Assembly: GCF_003350005.1 (NCBI RefSeq)
Contig: NZ_QLKS01000002.1
Coordinates: 372,001-436,000 of the forward strand
Direction: 5' to 3'
DNA from: Psychrobacter proteolyticus
GTDB taxonomy: Bacteria; Pseudomonadota; Gammaproteobacteria; Pseudomonadales; Moraxellaceae
Length of the DNA: 64,000 bases
Numbering within the stretch: position 1 is the stretch's first letter; each line of letters starts with the position of its first letter. A model generated the notes under the pieces. The model made no database searches. It saw only the letters and a list, made by a program, of their open reading frames with translations, and was not told the origin of the DNA. Below are positions 17,010 through 25,798 of the stretch, piece after piece. A program made the translations under genes and the position numbers.

Positions 17010-19118
17010 TTAACGAGCGTTTTTGATTTTGATCTTAAAGGTCAAGGTGCCAACGCCGCCAGGAACTATAGTGTAGTTACTACCAAGAACCGCAGTAGCC
17101 GAAGTGCTAGCTGTGCCTGCAGTAGATGACGTAGTAGCAGAAGTAGCAGGTGAGTTAGCTACTAAATCCGCACCAGCTGAAAAGTTAGACAGCAAATCCG
17201 AAATCGTTACACCAGTAAGATTAAAACCTAATGCTGCTGAAGAAGTGTTAGTCGCCTGAATACGATAGATAACACACTGATCAGGGGTTGCATTGAGCAC
17301 AGTTTGAACAAAGGTACTTGCAGCAACGGTAGCTTCACAAGCAGTATCTAGTGATTGAGACTTCACTAAAGATAAGCCTCTGACATTAGTCGTATCAGTC
17401 ACTGAAGTAGCAGCAGGCGCACCAACACCAGCTGGGGTCAAAGTTACGATAGTCGTTTCAGTGCTACCAACAGCCGCCGCATCAGCAGCAGTTGCAGGAG
17501 TAGTGACATTACCTGAAGAGACATTATAGTTGATTGCTAATGTGCCACCAGGTGCAATACCATTTGGAAATTGAGCGGTTGGTAGTGTAGTGCTATTAAG
17601 AGTGTACGTATTACCACCAGCAACGGTAGGTTGTAGCGTTATAGTAACTGGAGCTCCACCATTAGGCGGTGTATAAGTAACACTGATAGGATCAGTAACC
17701 GGTCTGACAGCCGCATTATTGCCACCATCAGCAATAGTGAAAGTCAATGGATTGGTATTAGTACCTTCAGCATCCTGACCGCTGTTAATAATAGTAGTCT
17801 TCTGTGTGACTTGACCATCAGTACCTGAGGCAGGGGCAATTTCTCTAGTCGTTGGATTGCTCACTATAACCGCTCGTCTGGTAAAGTTAGTCACACCAGC
17901 AGTATCTATACCAGCGCCGTTACCTTCACCCGCATCATCAGGTATTCTAGTAACACCTATAGTGCCATCTGTACTATCAAAAATATCATAGTCAGTACCA
18001 AGTACAGGAGCAGCAATTAACGGGCTAACCGGACCGACGAACTTATCGTAGACTTCTGCGTTGTTAGTTACTGAACTATTAGCAGCTGTATACTGATCTC
18101 TATCGACGTTAACCGTGAAAGTAATCGTGCGACTTGCGCCAACAGCTAAGTTTGCTACGGCAACATTAATAGCTTGTCGAGTACCGACAGTGGAAATCGT
18201 AGCGGTACCAGCACCAGTTACGGTCACGTCTGATGCTGCGCCATTAGGCAAACTTAAACCTGCAGGAAGGACATCCCTGATGACAATATCAGTCGCAGCA
18301 GCACTATAGTCAGTAGTAGCGTTAGTCACTACGATACTATAGTTGATCTGCGGATTAGCTACTGTCAAATCGACAGTACTCGTCGCTGTTTTTACAATTT
18401 TGAAGGTAGGCAATCTCACGATAGTTTGGTTTTCATTCACCAATGTCGCATTTGCTGGAAGATTAGCAGTAAAGAAAGTACTGGTTGCTGTTAATGTACC
18501 TACACCTTTGTCATTACCATTACGAGCGTCTGGCGTAGTTGCTTCGTAGCTTAAGTTAGCTCTAGTACCTGGCTGTAGTCTAATAGTACCACCATTGGTT
18601 AGGGTACCTGTCTGTGCCTGACCATTCAAAGCGGCTACTTGAGTAGAAGTTAAAGGAGTACCATCTGCTTGTACAATAGTAAACGTAACAGGCGCAGTAC
18701 CTAAAGCATAGTCTGGATTAGCCGTTACTAGTGCTGAGTCATTACCTGTGGTATTAATGGTATAAGTATCCGTCACGTTACCCGTGTTGGTTAAATTATG
18801 AGTAAAGGTAGTCGTACCACCTGGCGTAGCAGTCTGATTGATAGCAATATCGTCACCAATGCTGCCATCATCAACAGTCGACGTGAGTGCAAAGTTAGCC
18901 GTTTCGCTAACATTGACAGTCACGATGTTTGACGTCACGTTTGGCTGAGCGATACCAGCAACACTGTAGTTTGCGGTTGCAACGTTATTGATGGCAGCAG
19001 CACCTGCACTAACACCACCAGTAGTATTAGGAGTAGCTGCATTAGCACCACCAGAGATACCCATTACTGCGGCAATACCGACAGCAAGCAAGCTATAGTT
19101 AAAAGTATTTGATTTCAT
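17010..19118 (-). CDS. Secreted DUF11-type repeat protein
   Basis: A 702-aa protein with a start fixed by GGAG six bases before the ATG. A signal peptide is clear (hydrophobic core LLAVGIAAVMGI, cleavage near GGANAA). The mature chain is Thr/Ala/Val/Asn-rich beta-sandwich repeats of the DUF11 kind, with recognisable units such as TFTHNLTNTGNVTDTYTINT, IVVTNATTDYSAAATDIVI and VLPAGLSLPNG. The N-terminus (INNVATANYSV, then SNIVTVNV) matches the N-terminus of the 1775-aa protein (ISNTAQASYNV, then SNQVQVKA). The C-terminal 120 residues (LSLVKSQSLDTAC, DQCVIYRIQATN, TISDLL) match the C-terminus of the 676-aa protein. It is 77 bp downstream of the 154-aa gene and 139 bp upstream of the giant gene. 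Likely a cell-surface or extracellular structural protein; no enzymatic motif seen. Confidence 0.8.
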   Translation of the reverse strand: MKSNTFNYSLLAVGIAAVMGISGGANAATPNTTGGVSAGAAAINNVATANYSVAGIAQPNVTSNIVTVNVSETANFALTSTVDDGSIGDDIAINQTATPGGTTTFTHNLTNTGNVTDTYTINTTGNDSALVTANPDYALGTAPVTFTIVQADGTPLTSTQVAALNGQAQTGTLTNGGTIRLQPGTRANLSYEATTPDARNGNDKGVGTLTATSTFFTANLPANATLVNENQTIVRLPTFKIVKTATSTVDLTVANPQINYSIVVTNATTDYSAAATDIVIRDVLPAGLSLPNGAASDVTVTGAGTATISTVGTRQAINVAVANLAVGASRTITFTVNVDRDQYTAANSSVTNNAEVYDKFVGPVSPLIAAPVLGTDYDIFDSTDGTIGVTRIPDDAGEGNGAGIDTAGVTNFTRRAVIVSNPTTREIAPASGTDGQVTQKTTIINSGQDAEGTNTNPLTFTIADGGNNAAVRPVTDPISVTYTPPNGGAPVTITLQPTVAGGNTYTLNSTTLPTAQFPNGIAPGGTLAINYNVSSGNVTTPATAADAAAVGSTETTIVTLTPAGVGAPAATSVTDTTNVRGLSLVKSQSLDTACEATVAASTFVQTVLNATPDQCVIYRIQATNTSSAALGFNLTGVTISDLLSNFSAGADLVANSPATSATTSSTAGTASTSATAVLGSNYTIVPGGVGTLTFKIKIKNAR

Positions 19119-19195
19119 GTAGTACTCCAAAATGGATGGTAAAAGGCCGAATTAATAATGGAAGGGTGAAAAATAAAGGTTTAATCTTCTGTTGA

Positions 19196-19660
19196 TTAGT
19201 TAACAGTAGTGTTTAAAGCCACAGCAGCTGATTTTTTAGCTGGCAACAACTTGATATTCCAGCGTAAGGTACGGTATTCAGAATACGGAATTTTAACCAT
19301 TTTGCCATCGACTTTGCGCATTAGCGGCATATCAGCATAGTTCTTACCATCAGTGCTGGCTTGTGCGCTGGCAGGATTTGCCTCACCAGTAAATGTCATG
19401 TTTGCAGGGATAGGCAATGTCACCATCAGATCATTAATGTCTTTATTGATGGTATTGGTATAAGTTGCTTTGTATTGAATGACAGTACCAGCTGGTGCTG
19501 TACGTACTGGTGAATATACTGTTTTGCCGTCCGCATTCTTAATGACCTGATTAGCAGTCAGTTCCATTTTTAGAGCGTCGTCAGCATGAGCAGTACCTAG
19601 CAAACAAGTGGAGGCAAAGGTTGCTAGCATGACATTATGTAAGAAGTTAAAACGTTTCAT
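19196..19660 (-). CDS. Small secreted single-domain DUF11-like protein
   Basis: A 154-aa protein with a strong ribosome binding site (AAGGA, 6 nt before ATG) and a signal peptide (MKRFNFLHNVMLATFASTCLL, cleavage near GTAHA). The mature 130 residues form one beta-sandwich-like domain with the pattern seen in conserved-repeat proteins: GTVIQYKATYTNTINKDIND, LPIPANMTFTGE and ASTDGKNYADMPL. It contains no cysteines after the signal. It is sandwiched between two large repeat proteins on the same strand, 248 bp after the 676-aa gene (with a terminator between) and 77 bp before the 702-aa gene. It could be a minor subunit, cap or periplasmic partner; this is inferred only from context. Confidence 0.78.
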   Translation of the reverse strand: MKRFNFLHNVMLATFASTCLLGTAHADDALKMELTANQVIKNADGKTVYSPVRTAPAGTVIQYKATYTNTINKDINDLMVTLPIPANMTFTGEANPASAQASTDGKNYADMPLMRKVDGKMVKIPYSEYRTLRWNIKLLPAKKSAAVALNTTVN

Positions 19661-19845
19661 ATAAAATCCTTTCTTAGAACATGACTATCAGTAAAAAGCG
19701 AACGTCGTATATTATGGTAGAGAAACTAGTAATCTAATATCATTCGTCATTTAAAAGGCATCTATCTCCCTTTTTTCTATTTTCACATAATTAATACAAT
19801 TAATCATAACAAGAATGATAACTGGCATTTTGGAGCATACAAACG

Positions 19846-19877
19846 GTAAAAGCCTTGTCTGGCTAGACAGGGCTTGA
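19846..19877 (-). terminator. Rho-independent terminator of the 676-aa gene
   Basis: Read on the minus strand, AAGCCCTGTCT, an AGCC loop, AGACAAGGCTT (11-bp stem with one wobble) and a TTTT run. It lies about 35 bp after the stop of the leftward 676-aa surface-protein gene. The downstream genes may therefore have their own promoter or depend on read-through. Confidence 0.75.
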
Positions 19878-19908
19878 TTAAGTGCTCAGTGATTTGATAA
19901 ACAGGTGT

Positions 19909-21939
19909 TTAGTTGCTAATGGTAGTACCATATTTAGTATTAAAACGAATAGCCTGACGGCGAGTGGCGGTGGTAGCACCTAAAGAAAAAGTATTGGTGG
20001 TAACTGTACCGTTGTTGCCAATAGATACCGAATTTGTTGCAAATGATGGAGTGCCACTATTCTCACCAATAGGTGTTGGATTGACTAAGGTAGAGGTAAT
20101 CGACGAATTATTAGAGTCATTTTTACTCTGTAGTGTATCTTTGATAATAATATCTGCTAGGGAAACGTTACCACGATTTATCGCTTCAATTCTATAAGCG
20201 ATACATTGTCCAGGGATAATGTCAGATATTGGTTTTGTACTATACGCACTACTAGCACTACCGTCATAATTAACACCAATTGTGGCAAGGTTGTTTAGGC
20301 TACAGTCATGGACATACTGACTTTTGATTAATACCAACGCAGAATTTTCTTGAACAACATCACCGAAATTATTGCTAGGGTAGTTGTATTTACTGTTAGT
20401 AATGTCTATTTGTAGGACATTGCTCGTAGTATCTACAGAATATGTATAATTGCTAGGCTCATTTTGAGTAACGCAAAGCCTTGTATAACTACCTACTTGT
20501 GCTGCCGTCAAGCTAAAACTATAGGTTCCATCATTACCAATGTTTACCGTCTGAGGTGAGAACGTACCACTATCAGTTGTACATTTATTTAGAGTAACGG
20601 TATGACCCGTAGTAAAGGGAATACCAGATTCAGTCGGTGAATCGTATTTGCCATTGAAATAAAAACTATTACTTAGGTATTTGCTAGATATATCATCCTT
20701 AGATGGACTTAAAACATTACCATTGTCATTAAATACAAAACCTGAGAAAGTATAACTAGCAGGAGTGTTAGTAATTGTACACGTAATTTCATCACCGTAA
20801 GTCGTATTACTGAGCGTAAATGAACGAGTTTTGGTCGTGGAGTTATAGCTCATTGCAGAACTAGGCATGACGGTGGTACTACCTGTAGTAGCGTTACTAC
20901 ATTTATAAGTAGCGTTATAGCTTGCTATATCGCCCAAGGTGGTACCATTCATCACGCGTTCAGTAATGGTATAAGTTGTACTTTCTGTCAAGGTAAGTGT
21001 AGCGCTAGTACCATTAGTAATTGTTGAGCCTGTTCCAGTAGTAGTAAAACTATTTGTAGCCACTGAACCGCCACTAACTACAATCTCAAATTGATCATTG
21101 CTATTAATACGTGCACCACTTAATGCTTTCTTCACTATGATTTTGGGCGGCGCGAGACAAAAGTAAAAATCAGAGTAACCTACCCCATGAGGACTATTTG
21201 TTTCACTTACCGTATTGTTATGTTTTAAATTAAGTGCAATATCAGCAAGTGTATAATTCCAGTTCGCGTCAATCGTACATTCACCTGTACCACAGTTTAG
21301 GCCTTTTCTACCAGTTACTATATTTCTATTCGTGTTAATAGTGTGAAACGAACTGTTATGTGTTAATTGTCCACTATTGGCAGATACGTCAATCTGTTCT
21401 ATATATGGTGTCAAAGAGCCGTTAGTCACTGAGTCCAGATCCTGTATTTTATACCCCATCTTGCTAGTTGGACGATTGACACTCACATCCACAACATGAT
21501 TGGTTCTAGAGGTAGATGATACTGGAGAGTTGTGTACTAGGTTTAAGGCTGAAGTTGTGACTCCATTTAATGTTCCGTAAAAAGGTGGCGTACCACCATA
21601 GTTACTATTCAAGTCTATTACTGAAGAAAAATTTATTCTGAATATTTTATTTCCTGATGCTTCATTAAACGTAAAAGTATTTGATAGGTTTCCCGTTGTC
21701 CAACTTAAAGAAGTGCTGACTACAGGCGCGTTAGTAGTTGATGTAGGCGCATTCGCACCAATGTAGTACATTTTATGGTTGGCAGGACACATCCCAGTAT
21801 TGGAACTTTCTGTTGATTCAAAGCTGGCACTGGCATTATTACTTAAGAAGCCTAATGAGACAGCAGTTAGGATAATTAGTTGATAAGCAAAGACACTACT
21901 CAAGTATGAATACAAATGATTTTGATTTTTATAGAACAT
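19909..21939 (-). CDS. Large secreted multi-domain surface protein
   Basis: A 676-aa protein with an N-terminal hydrophobic signal (about residues 15-35, cleavage near NNASAS). It is Asn/Ser/Thr-rich and more AT-rich than the flanking core genes. Visible regions: an N-terminal domain starting MCPANHKMYYIGANAP and including VNRPTSKMGYKIQDLDS; a domain beginning IIVKKALSGARINSNDQFEI with paired cysteines, of the kind that decorates surface proteins; an SdrD-like module (SGFVFNDNG, then DGTYSFSLT); and a C-terminal DUF11-like module (LVLIKSQYVHDC, PGQCIAYRIEAINRG, FNTKYG). No catalytic motif or sortase signal is seen. Divergent from a decayed paralogue and aceE upstream. Probably exported to the surface; partner relation with the giant barrel protein is inferred. 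Confidence 0.78.
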   Translation of the reverse strand: MFYKNQNHLYSYLSSVFAYQLIILTAVSLGFLSNNASASFESTESSNTGMCPANHKMYYIGANAPTSTTNAPVVSTSLSWTTGNLSNTFTFNEASGNKIFRINFSSVIDLNSNYGGTPPFYGTLNGVTTSALNLVHNSPVSSTSRTNHVVDVSVNRPTSKMGYKIQDLDSVTNGSLTPYIEQIDVSANSGQLTHNSSFHTINTNRNIVTGRKGLNCGTGECTIDANWNYTLADIALNLKHNNTVSETNSPHGVGYSDFYFCLAPPKIIVKKALSGARINSNDQFEIVVSGGSVATNSFTTTGTGSTITNGTSATLTLTESTTYTITERVMNGTTLGDIASYNATYKCSNATTGSTTVMPSSAMSYNSTTKTRSFTLSNTTYGDEITCTITNTPASYTFSGFVFNDNGNVLSPSKDDISSKYLSNSFYFNGKYDSPTESGIPFTTGHTVTLNKCTTDSGTFSPQTVNIGNDGTYSFSLTAAQVGSYTRLCVTQNEPSNYTYSVDTTSNVLQIDITNSKYNYPSNNFGDVVQENSALVLIKSQYVHDCSLNNLATIGVNYDGSASSAYSTKPISDIIPGQCIAYRIEAINRGNVSLADIIIKDTLQSKNDSNNSSITSTLVNPTPIGENSGTPSFATNSVSIGNNGTVTTNTFSLGATTATRRQAIRFNTKYGTTISN

Positions 21940-22169
21940 ACTATTGCGCCTTCTAGTTTATGCTTTCAATTAACAAAAAATCAAACATTGTATTTAAGAG
22001 TATTTCAATGAGTAATCTTAAATACAATAGTTAATAAAGACTAACTATATGTTACGAAAGGTAGTTATAGTATGACGAAATGCAAATAATTTGCAAGTTG
22101 AACTAGAAGTATTTATACATATATGAAATGAGATAAGAATAGTAAATCACCGTTCTCTAAAGATAAGCT

Positions 22170-22615
22170 TTATTGCGGTGAAGTATATTTAGTATTGAAA
22201 TATAGTCCTGCTGAGTTTGGCTGTGTACCACTTATAACGACAGACAACAAACTGTACTTATTAGAATGACCTTCACCCTTAAAACCTGTGGTATGTCAAC
22301 GCTATGGTTGCTAATATTTGGACAAGCTAAGTTGTCGTCATGCTCATAAATATATTGTCATTATATGAATATTAAGGCGATATTATTTGCTGCGATATCA
22401 CCGAAATCCGAGTTATTGTAGTTACAGCCGTAATTTGTGAGCGTGATCTCTTGGCTATCTGTAGTACTGTCTCCTGAGTAATTCCACACAGTTGGTTCAC
22501 TTTTTATAAGACGGATTCTTATTATGTTGACTAGTACACTAGCAGGTACTATGCAACTGTAAGCCTTTCTAATAGAAGAAATACTCGGAACAGTGTGAGA
22601 GCTTAATATAGTCAT
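22170..22615 (-). pseudogene. Decayed C-terminal fragment of a paralogue of the 676-aa surface protein
   Basis: On the minus strand an open stretch reads YSCIVPASVL, then EPTVWNYSGDSTTDSQEITL and NNSDFGDIAANNIALIFI. This parallels YSFSLTAAQVG, EPSNYTYSVDTTSNVLQIDI and SNNFGDVVQENSALVLI in the 676-aa protein. Two in-frame stops follow, then QYIYEHDDNLACPNI (compare QYVHDCSLNNLATIGV). After a frameshift the ending GLYFNTKYTSPQ* aligns with AIRFNTKYGTTISN*. Similarity fades upstream of 22615, so about 450 residues of the N-terminal part are missing, as is most of the final module. This is a relic of a tandem duplication or recombination. Confidence 0.8.
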
Positions 22616-22959
22616 TTTTAAAAAAACTAATCATTATTTATTTAAAAAATACTTGTTATTTCATCATTTCTCTACAGCCATAAACAACTAGCGCGTAAAC
22701 GCTTATAATGGAATGTCATAGTCAATTAACGATTAAATGAATGGTTACAGTATTATTACGGTTTGACGGATGTGTTGATTTGATGCATTCGTTGATACGA
22801 GTAGTACTATTTTTATAATCGAGCAATATGTCACCGCATAAAACAATGGAATGCTTGGACGTAGCAAGGATGTCATAAGTAAACCAATCTCTCATCATGC
22901 ATTTTTCAATGAAGACCTGCCATTAGGTAGGTATGACTGATATAAAAGGATTAACAAGA
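22616..22959. promoter_or_regulatory. Region upstream of aceE
   Basis: About 340 bp between the pseudogene remnant and aceE. No gene is supported. It presumably holds the aceEF promoter. I see no convincing palindromic PdhR-like operator or riboswitch. Confidence 0.4.
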
Positions 22960-25770
22960 ATGAATTATTATAAGGATGCTGATAGCACCGAAACTCAGGA
23001 ATGGCTGGCAGCCTTTGAGTCTGTGGTTAAACACGCAGACAAGGACCGTGCTCAGTTTCTCCTAAAAGCCTTATACAATATGGCGGTTCAAGAAGGACTG
23101 CCGTTCAACAGACTAGACACTGCGTACGTCAATAGTATCGCTGTTGAAGACGAGCCAATGTACCCAGGCGATCTAGGCATGGAGCGTAAGATACGTGCGC
23201 TAATTCGTTATAACGCACTTGCCATGGTCATGCGTGCTAATAAAAACGACGATGATCTAGGTGGTCACTTAGCGACATTCGCCTCTAGTGCAACACTTTA
23301 TGAAACGGGTTTTAACCATTTCTTCCGCGCAGCTAGCGATCACTTCGGTGGCGACATGATTTATTATCAAGGTCACTCAGCTCCAGGTATCTATGCACGT
23401 TCTTATCTAGAAGGTCGTTTGACCGAAGATCAGCTCGATAACTTCCGCCGTGAAGTAGGCGGCAAAGGTCTATCAAGCTATCCGCATCCATATCTCATGC
23501 CGGATTACTGGCAGTTCCCAACCGTATCAATGGGACTTGGTCCAATCATGTCCATCTATCACGCCCATGTACATCGTTATATGGAAAACCGTGGCTTGCT
23601 AGAAAAAGAAGGTCGTAAGATTTGGACATTCTTAGGTGATGGTGAGACTGATGAGCCAGAAAGCTTAGGTGCAATTTCTCTCGCTGGCCGTGAGAAGTTG
23701 GACAATCTAATATGGGTAGTTAACTGTAACTTGCAGCGTCTTGATGGTCCAGTCCGTGGTAACGGTAAAATCATTCAGGAACTAGAGTCGGTATTCCGCG
23801 GCGCAGGCTGGCGAGTCATCAAAGTCATTTGGGGCGGTAACTGGGATTCATTACTTGGTAAAGATCATACGGGTGTCCTTAAACAACGTATGGAAGAAGT
23901 GGTGGATGGTGAGTATCAGCTATATGAAGCGCGTACGCCTGAATTTACCCGCAAAGAGTTCTTTGGTAAATATCCAGAGTTAGAAGAGATGGCAGATGCG
24001 TTGACTGACGAAGAAATCTCACGTCTGAACCGTGGTGGTCATGATCCAGTTAAAGTTTATGCTGCCTTTAGCGAAGCTATGAAAACCAAAGGCCAACCGA
24101 CGGTTATTTTGGTTAAGACCGTTAAAGGTTATGGCTTATCTGCTCAAACGCAAGCAGTCAACAAATCGCATCAGGTTAAGAAGCTTGATCAAGAAGCGTT
24201 GATGTATTTCCGTGATCGTTTTGATTTGCCATTTACTGATGAGCAGTTAGAGACTCTACCATTCTACCGCCCTGAAGAGGGTTCGGCGGAGATGAAGTAT
24301 CTCAAAGGTCGTCGTGAGTCGTTAGGTGGTCATCTGCCAAACCGTCGTAGTGGTCATATCCCACTGAATATCCCTGAACTATCAATGTTTGATCGGGTAT
24401 TAAAAGGCAGCAATGGTAAAGAGCAGTCTACGACGATGGTATTTGTACGCTTACTATCTGCGATGCTTAAAAACAAAGACATCCAAGATCGCGTCGTACC
24501 AATTGTACCTGACGAAGCGCGTACGTTTGGTCTAGAAGGTATGTTCCGTCAATTGGGTATTTACTCGGCTGTTGGTCAAAAATATACGCCAGAAGACAGT
24601 GAAGCGTTGATGGGCTATAAAGAAGCTATCGATGGTCACATGTTGGAAGAAGGTATCAACGAAGCAGGCGCAATGAGTACTTGGATTGCATTAGCAACCA
24701 GTTATTCTGTGAACGCGCTACCGATGATTCCGATGTATATCTATTATTCAATGTTTGGTTTCCAGCGTGTGGGCGATTTGGCTTGGGCGGCAGGTGATTG
24801 TCAAGCACAGGGCTTCTTGTTAGGCGCAACCGCTGGTCGTACGACACTTAATGGCGAAGGCTTACAGCATCAAGATGGTCATTCGCAGATTCTATTCAAT
24901 GTCGTGCCAAACTGTGTCAGTTATGATCCTTGCTTTGGTTATGAGCTAGCCGTTGTCATGCATGACGGTCTACGCCGTATGTATGGTGAAGGCGAGCGCG
25001 TTTACTATTACTTGACGTTGATGAACGAAAACTACGAGCAACCTGAAATGCCAGAAGGTGCCGAGGAAGGTATCAAACGTGGTATGTACTTGTTAGAGGA
25101 CAATGGCTCAACACAAGTACAGCTACTAGGTTCTGGTGTAATCTTACGCGAAGTACAAAAAGCGTCACAGATACTAAAAGACGAGTTCAATATTACGTCC
25201 AACGTCTGGAGCGTAACCAGCTTTAATGAGCTGACTCGCGATGGTATGGTTTGTGATGACTACAATCGTCTACATCCAATGGATGAAGAGAAAGTGCCTT
25301 GGATTACTGAGCAGTTAGCACCGCACGAAGGTATCGTGGTTGCAGCGACAGACTATATGCGTAACTACTCAGAGCAAATCCGTGCTTGGTTACCAGATAA
25401 CCGTCCTTACACGACTCTGGGTACCGATGGTTATGGCCGTTCTGATACGCGCGAAAACCTACGCAGTTTCTTCAATGTTGATGCTGCTCATATCGTTGTA
25501 GCAACGCTTAAACGCCTAGCGGATGAAGGCGAAGTTGAAATGCGTTTGGTTAAAGACGCGATTTCAAGCTTAGGTATCGATGTGGATCATCCACCTGCAT
25601 GGCAACAGCAGTCTTACTATGACCAGTCTCCAGATGCACCAGCACCAGGTAACGTAAATCCAAATCCTGTACCTGAATTTATCGCTGAAGACGATGACGA
25701 AATCAGTAATGAAGGTCGTGCTGAAGATCAAGCAGATGCAAATTTGCTCGATGATAAAGATGTCAAATAA
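22960..25770 (+). CDS. aceE: Pyruvate dehydrogenase E1 component (homodimeric)
   Basis: A 936-aa thiamine-diphosphate enzyme that decarboxylates pyruvate and passes the acetyl group to the E2 lipoyl domains. The TPP/Mg motif GDGETDEPESLGAI ending in NCNLQ is intact. Long conserved stretches such as LPFNRLDTAYVN, YQGHSAPGIYARSYLEGRL and NEGLQHQDGHS-type sequence are present. The start MNYYKDAD is chosen because AAGGA sits 9 nt before it; an ATG nine codons upstream has weaker context. The C-terminal about 60 residues form an acidic, Asp/Pro/Asn-rich tail (from APAPGNVNPNP on) that makes it longer than the usual roughly 890 residues. aceF follows by 28 bp; no lpd gene follows. Confidence 0.96.
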   Translation: MNYYKDADSTETQEWLAAFESVVKHADKDRAQFLLKALYNMAVQEGLPFNRLDTAYVNSIAVEDEPMYPGDLGMERKIRALIRYNALAMVMRANKNDDDLGGHLATFASSATLYETGFNHFFRAASDHFGGDMIYYQGHSAPGIYARSYLEGRLTEDQLDNFRREVGGKGLSSYPHPYLMPDYWQFPTVSMGLGPIMSIYHAHVHRYMENRGLLEKEGRKIWTFLGDGETDEPESLGAISLAGREKLDNLIWVVNCNLQRLDGPVRGNGKIIQELESVFRGAGWRVIKVIWGGNWDSLLGKDHTGVLKQRMEEVVDGEYQLYEARTPEFTRKEFFGKYPELEEMADALTDEEISRLNRGGHDPVKVYAAFSEAMKTKGQPTVILVKTVKGYGLSAQTQAVNKSHQVKKLDQEALMYFRDRFDLPFTDEQLETLPFYRPEEGSAEMKYLKGRRESLGGHLPNRRSGHIPLNIPELSMFDRVLKGSNGKEQSTTMVFVRLLSAMLKNKDIQDRVVPIVPDEARTFGLEGMFRQLGIYSAVGQKYTPEDSEALMGYKEAIDGHMLEEGINEAGAMSTWIALATSYSVNALPMIPMYIYYSMFGFQRVGDLAWAAGDCQAQGFLLGATAGRTTLNGEGLQHQDGHSQILFNVVPNCVSYDPCFGYELAVVMHDGLRRMYGEGERVYYYLTLMNENYEQPEMPEGAEEGIKRGMYLLEDNGSTQVQLLGSGVILREVQKASQILKDEFNITSNVWSVTSFNELTRDGMVCDDYNRLHPMDEEKVPWITEQLAPHEGIVVAATDYMRNYSEQIRAWLPDNRPYTTLGTDGYGRSDTRENLRSFFNVDAAHIVVATLKRLADEGEVEMRLVKDAISSLGIDVDHPPAWQQQSYYDQSPDAPAPGNVNPNPVPEFIAEDDDEISNEGRAEDQADANLLDDKDVK

Positions 25771-25798
25771 TAATAACCATAAGACGAGGAAATAAATC

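Noticed and set aside
22361-22615. 84-aa open frame on the minus strand as an intact gene
   Set aside because: Its sequence aligns with an internal part of the 676-aa protein and similarity continues past stops and a frameshift; it is part of a decayed copy.
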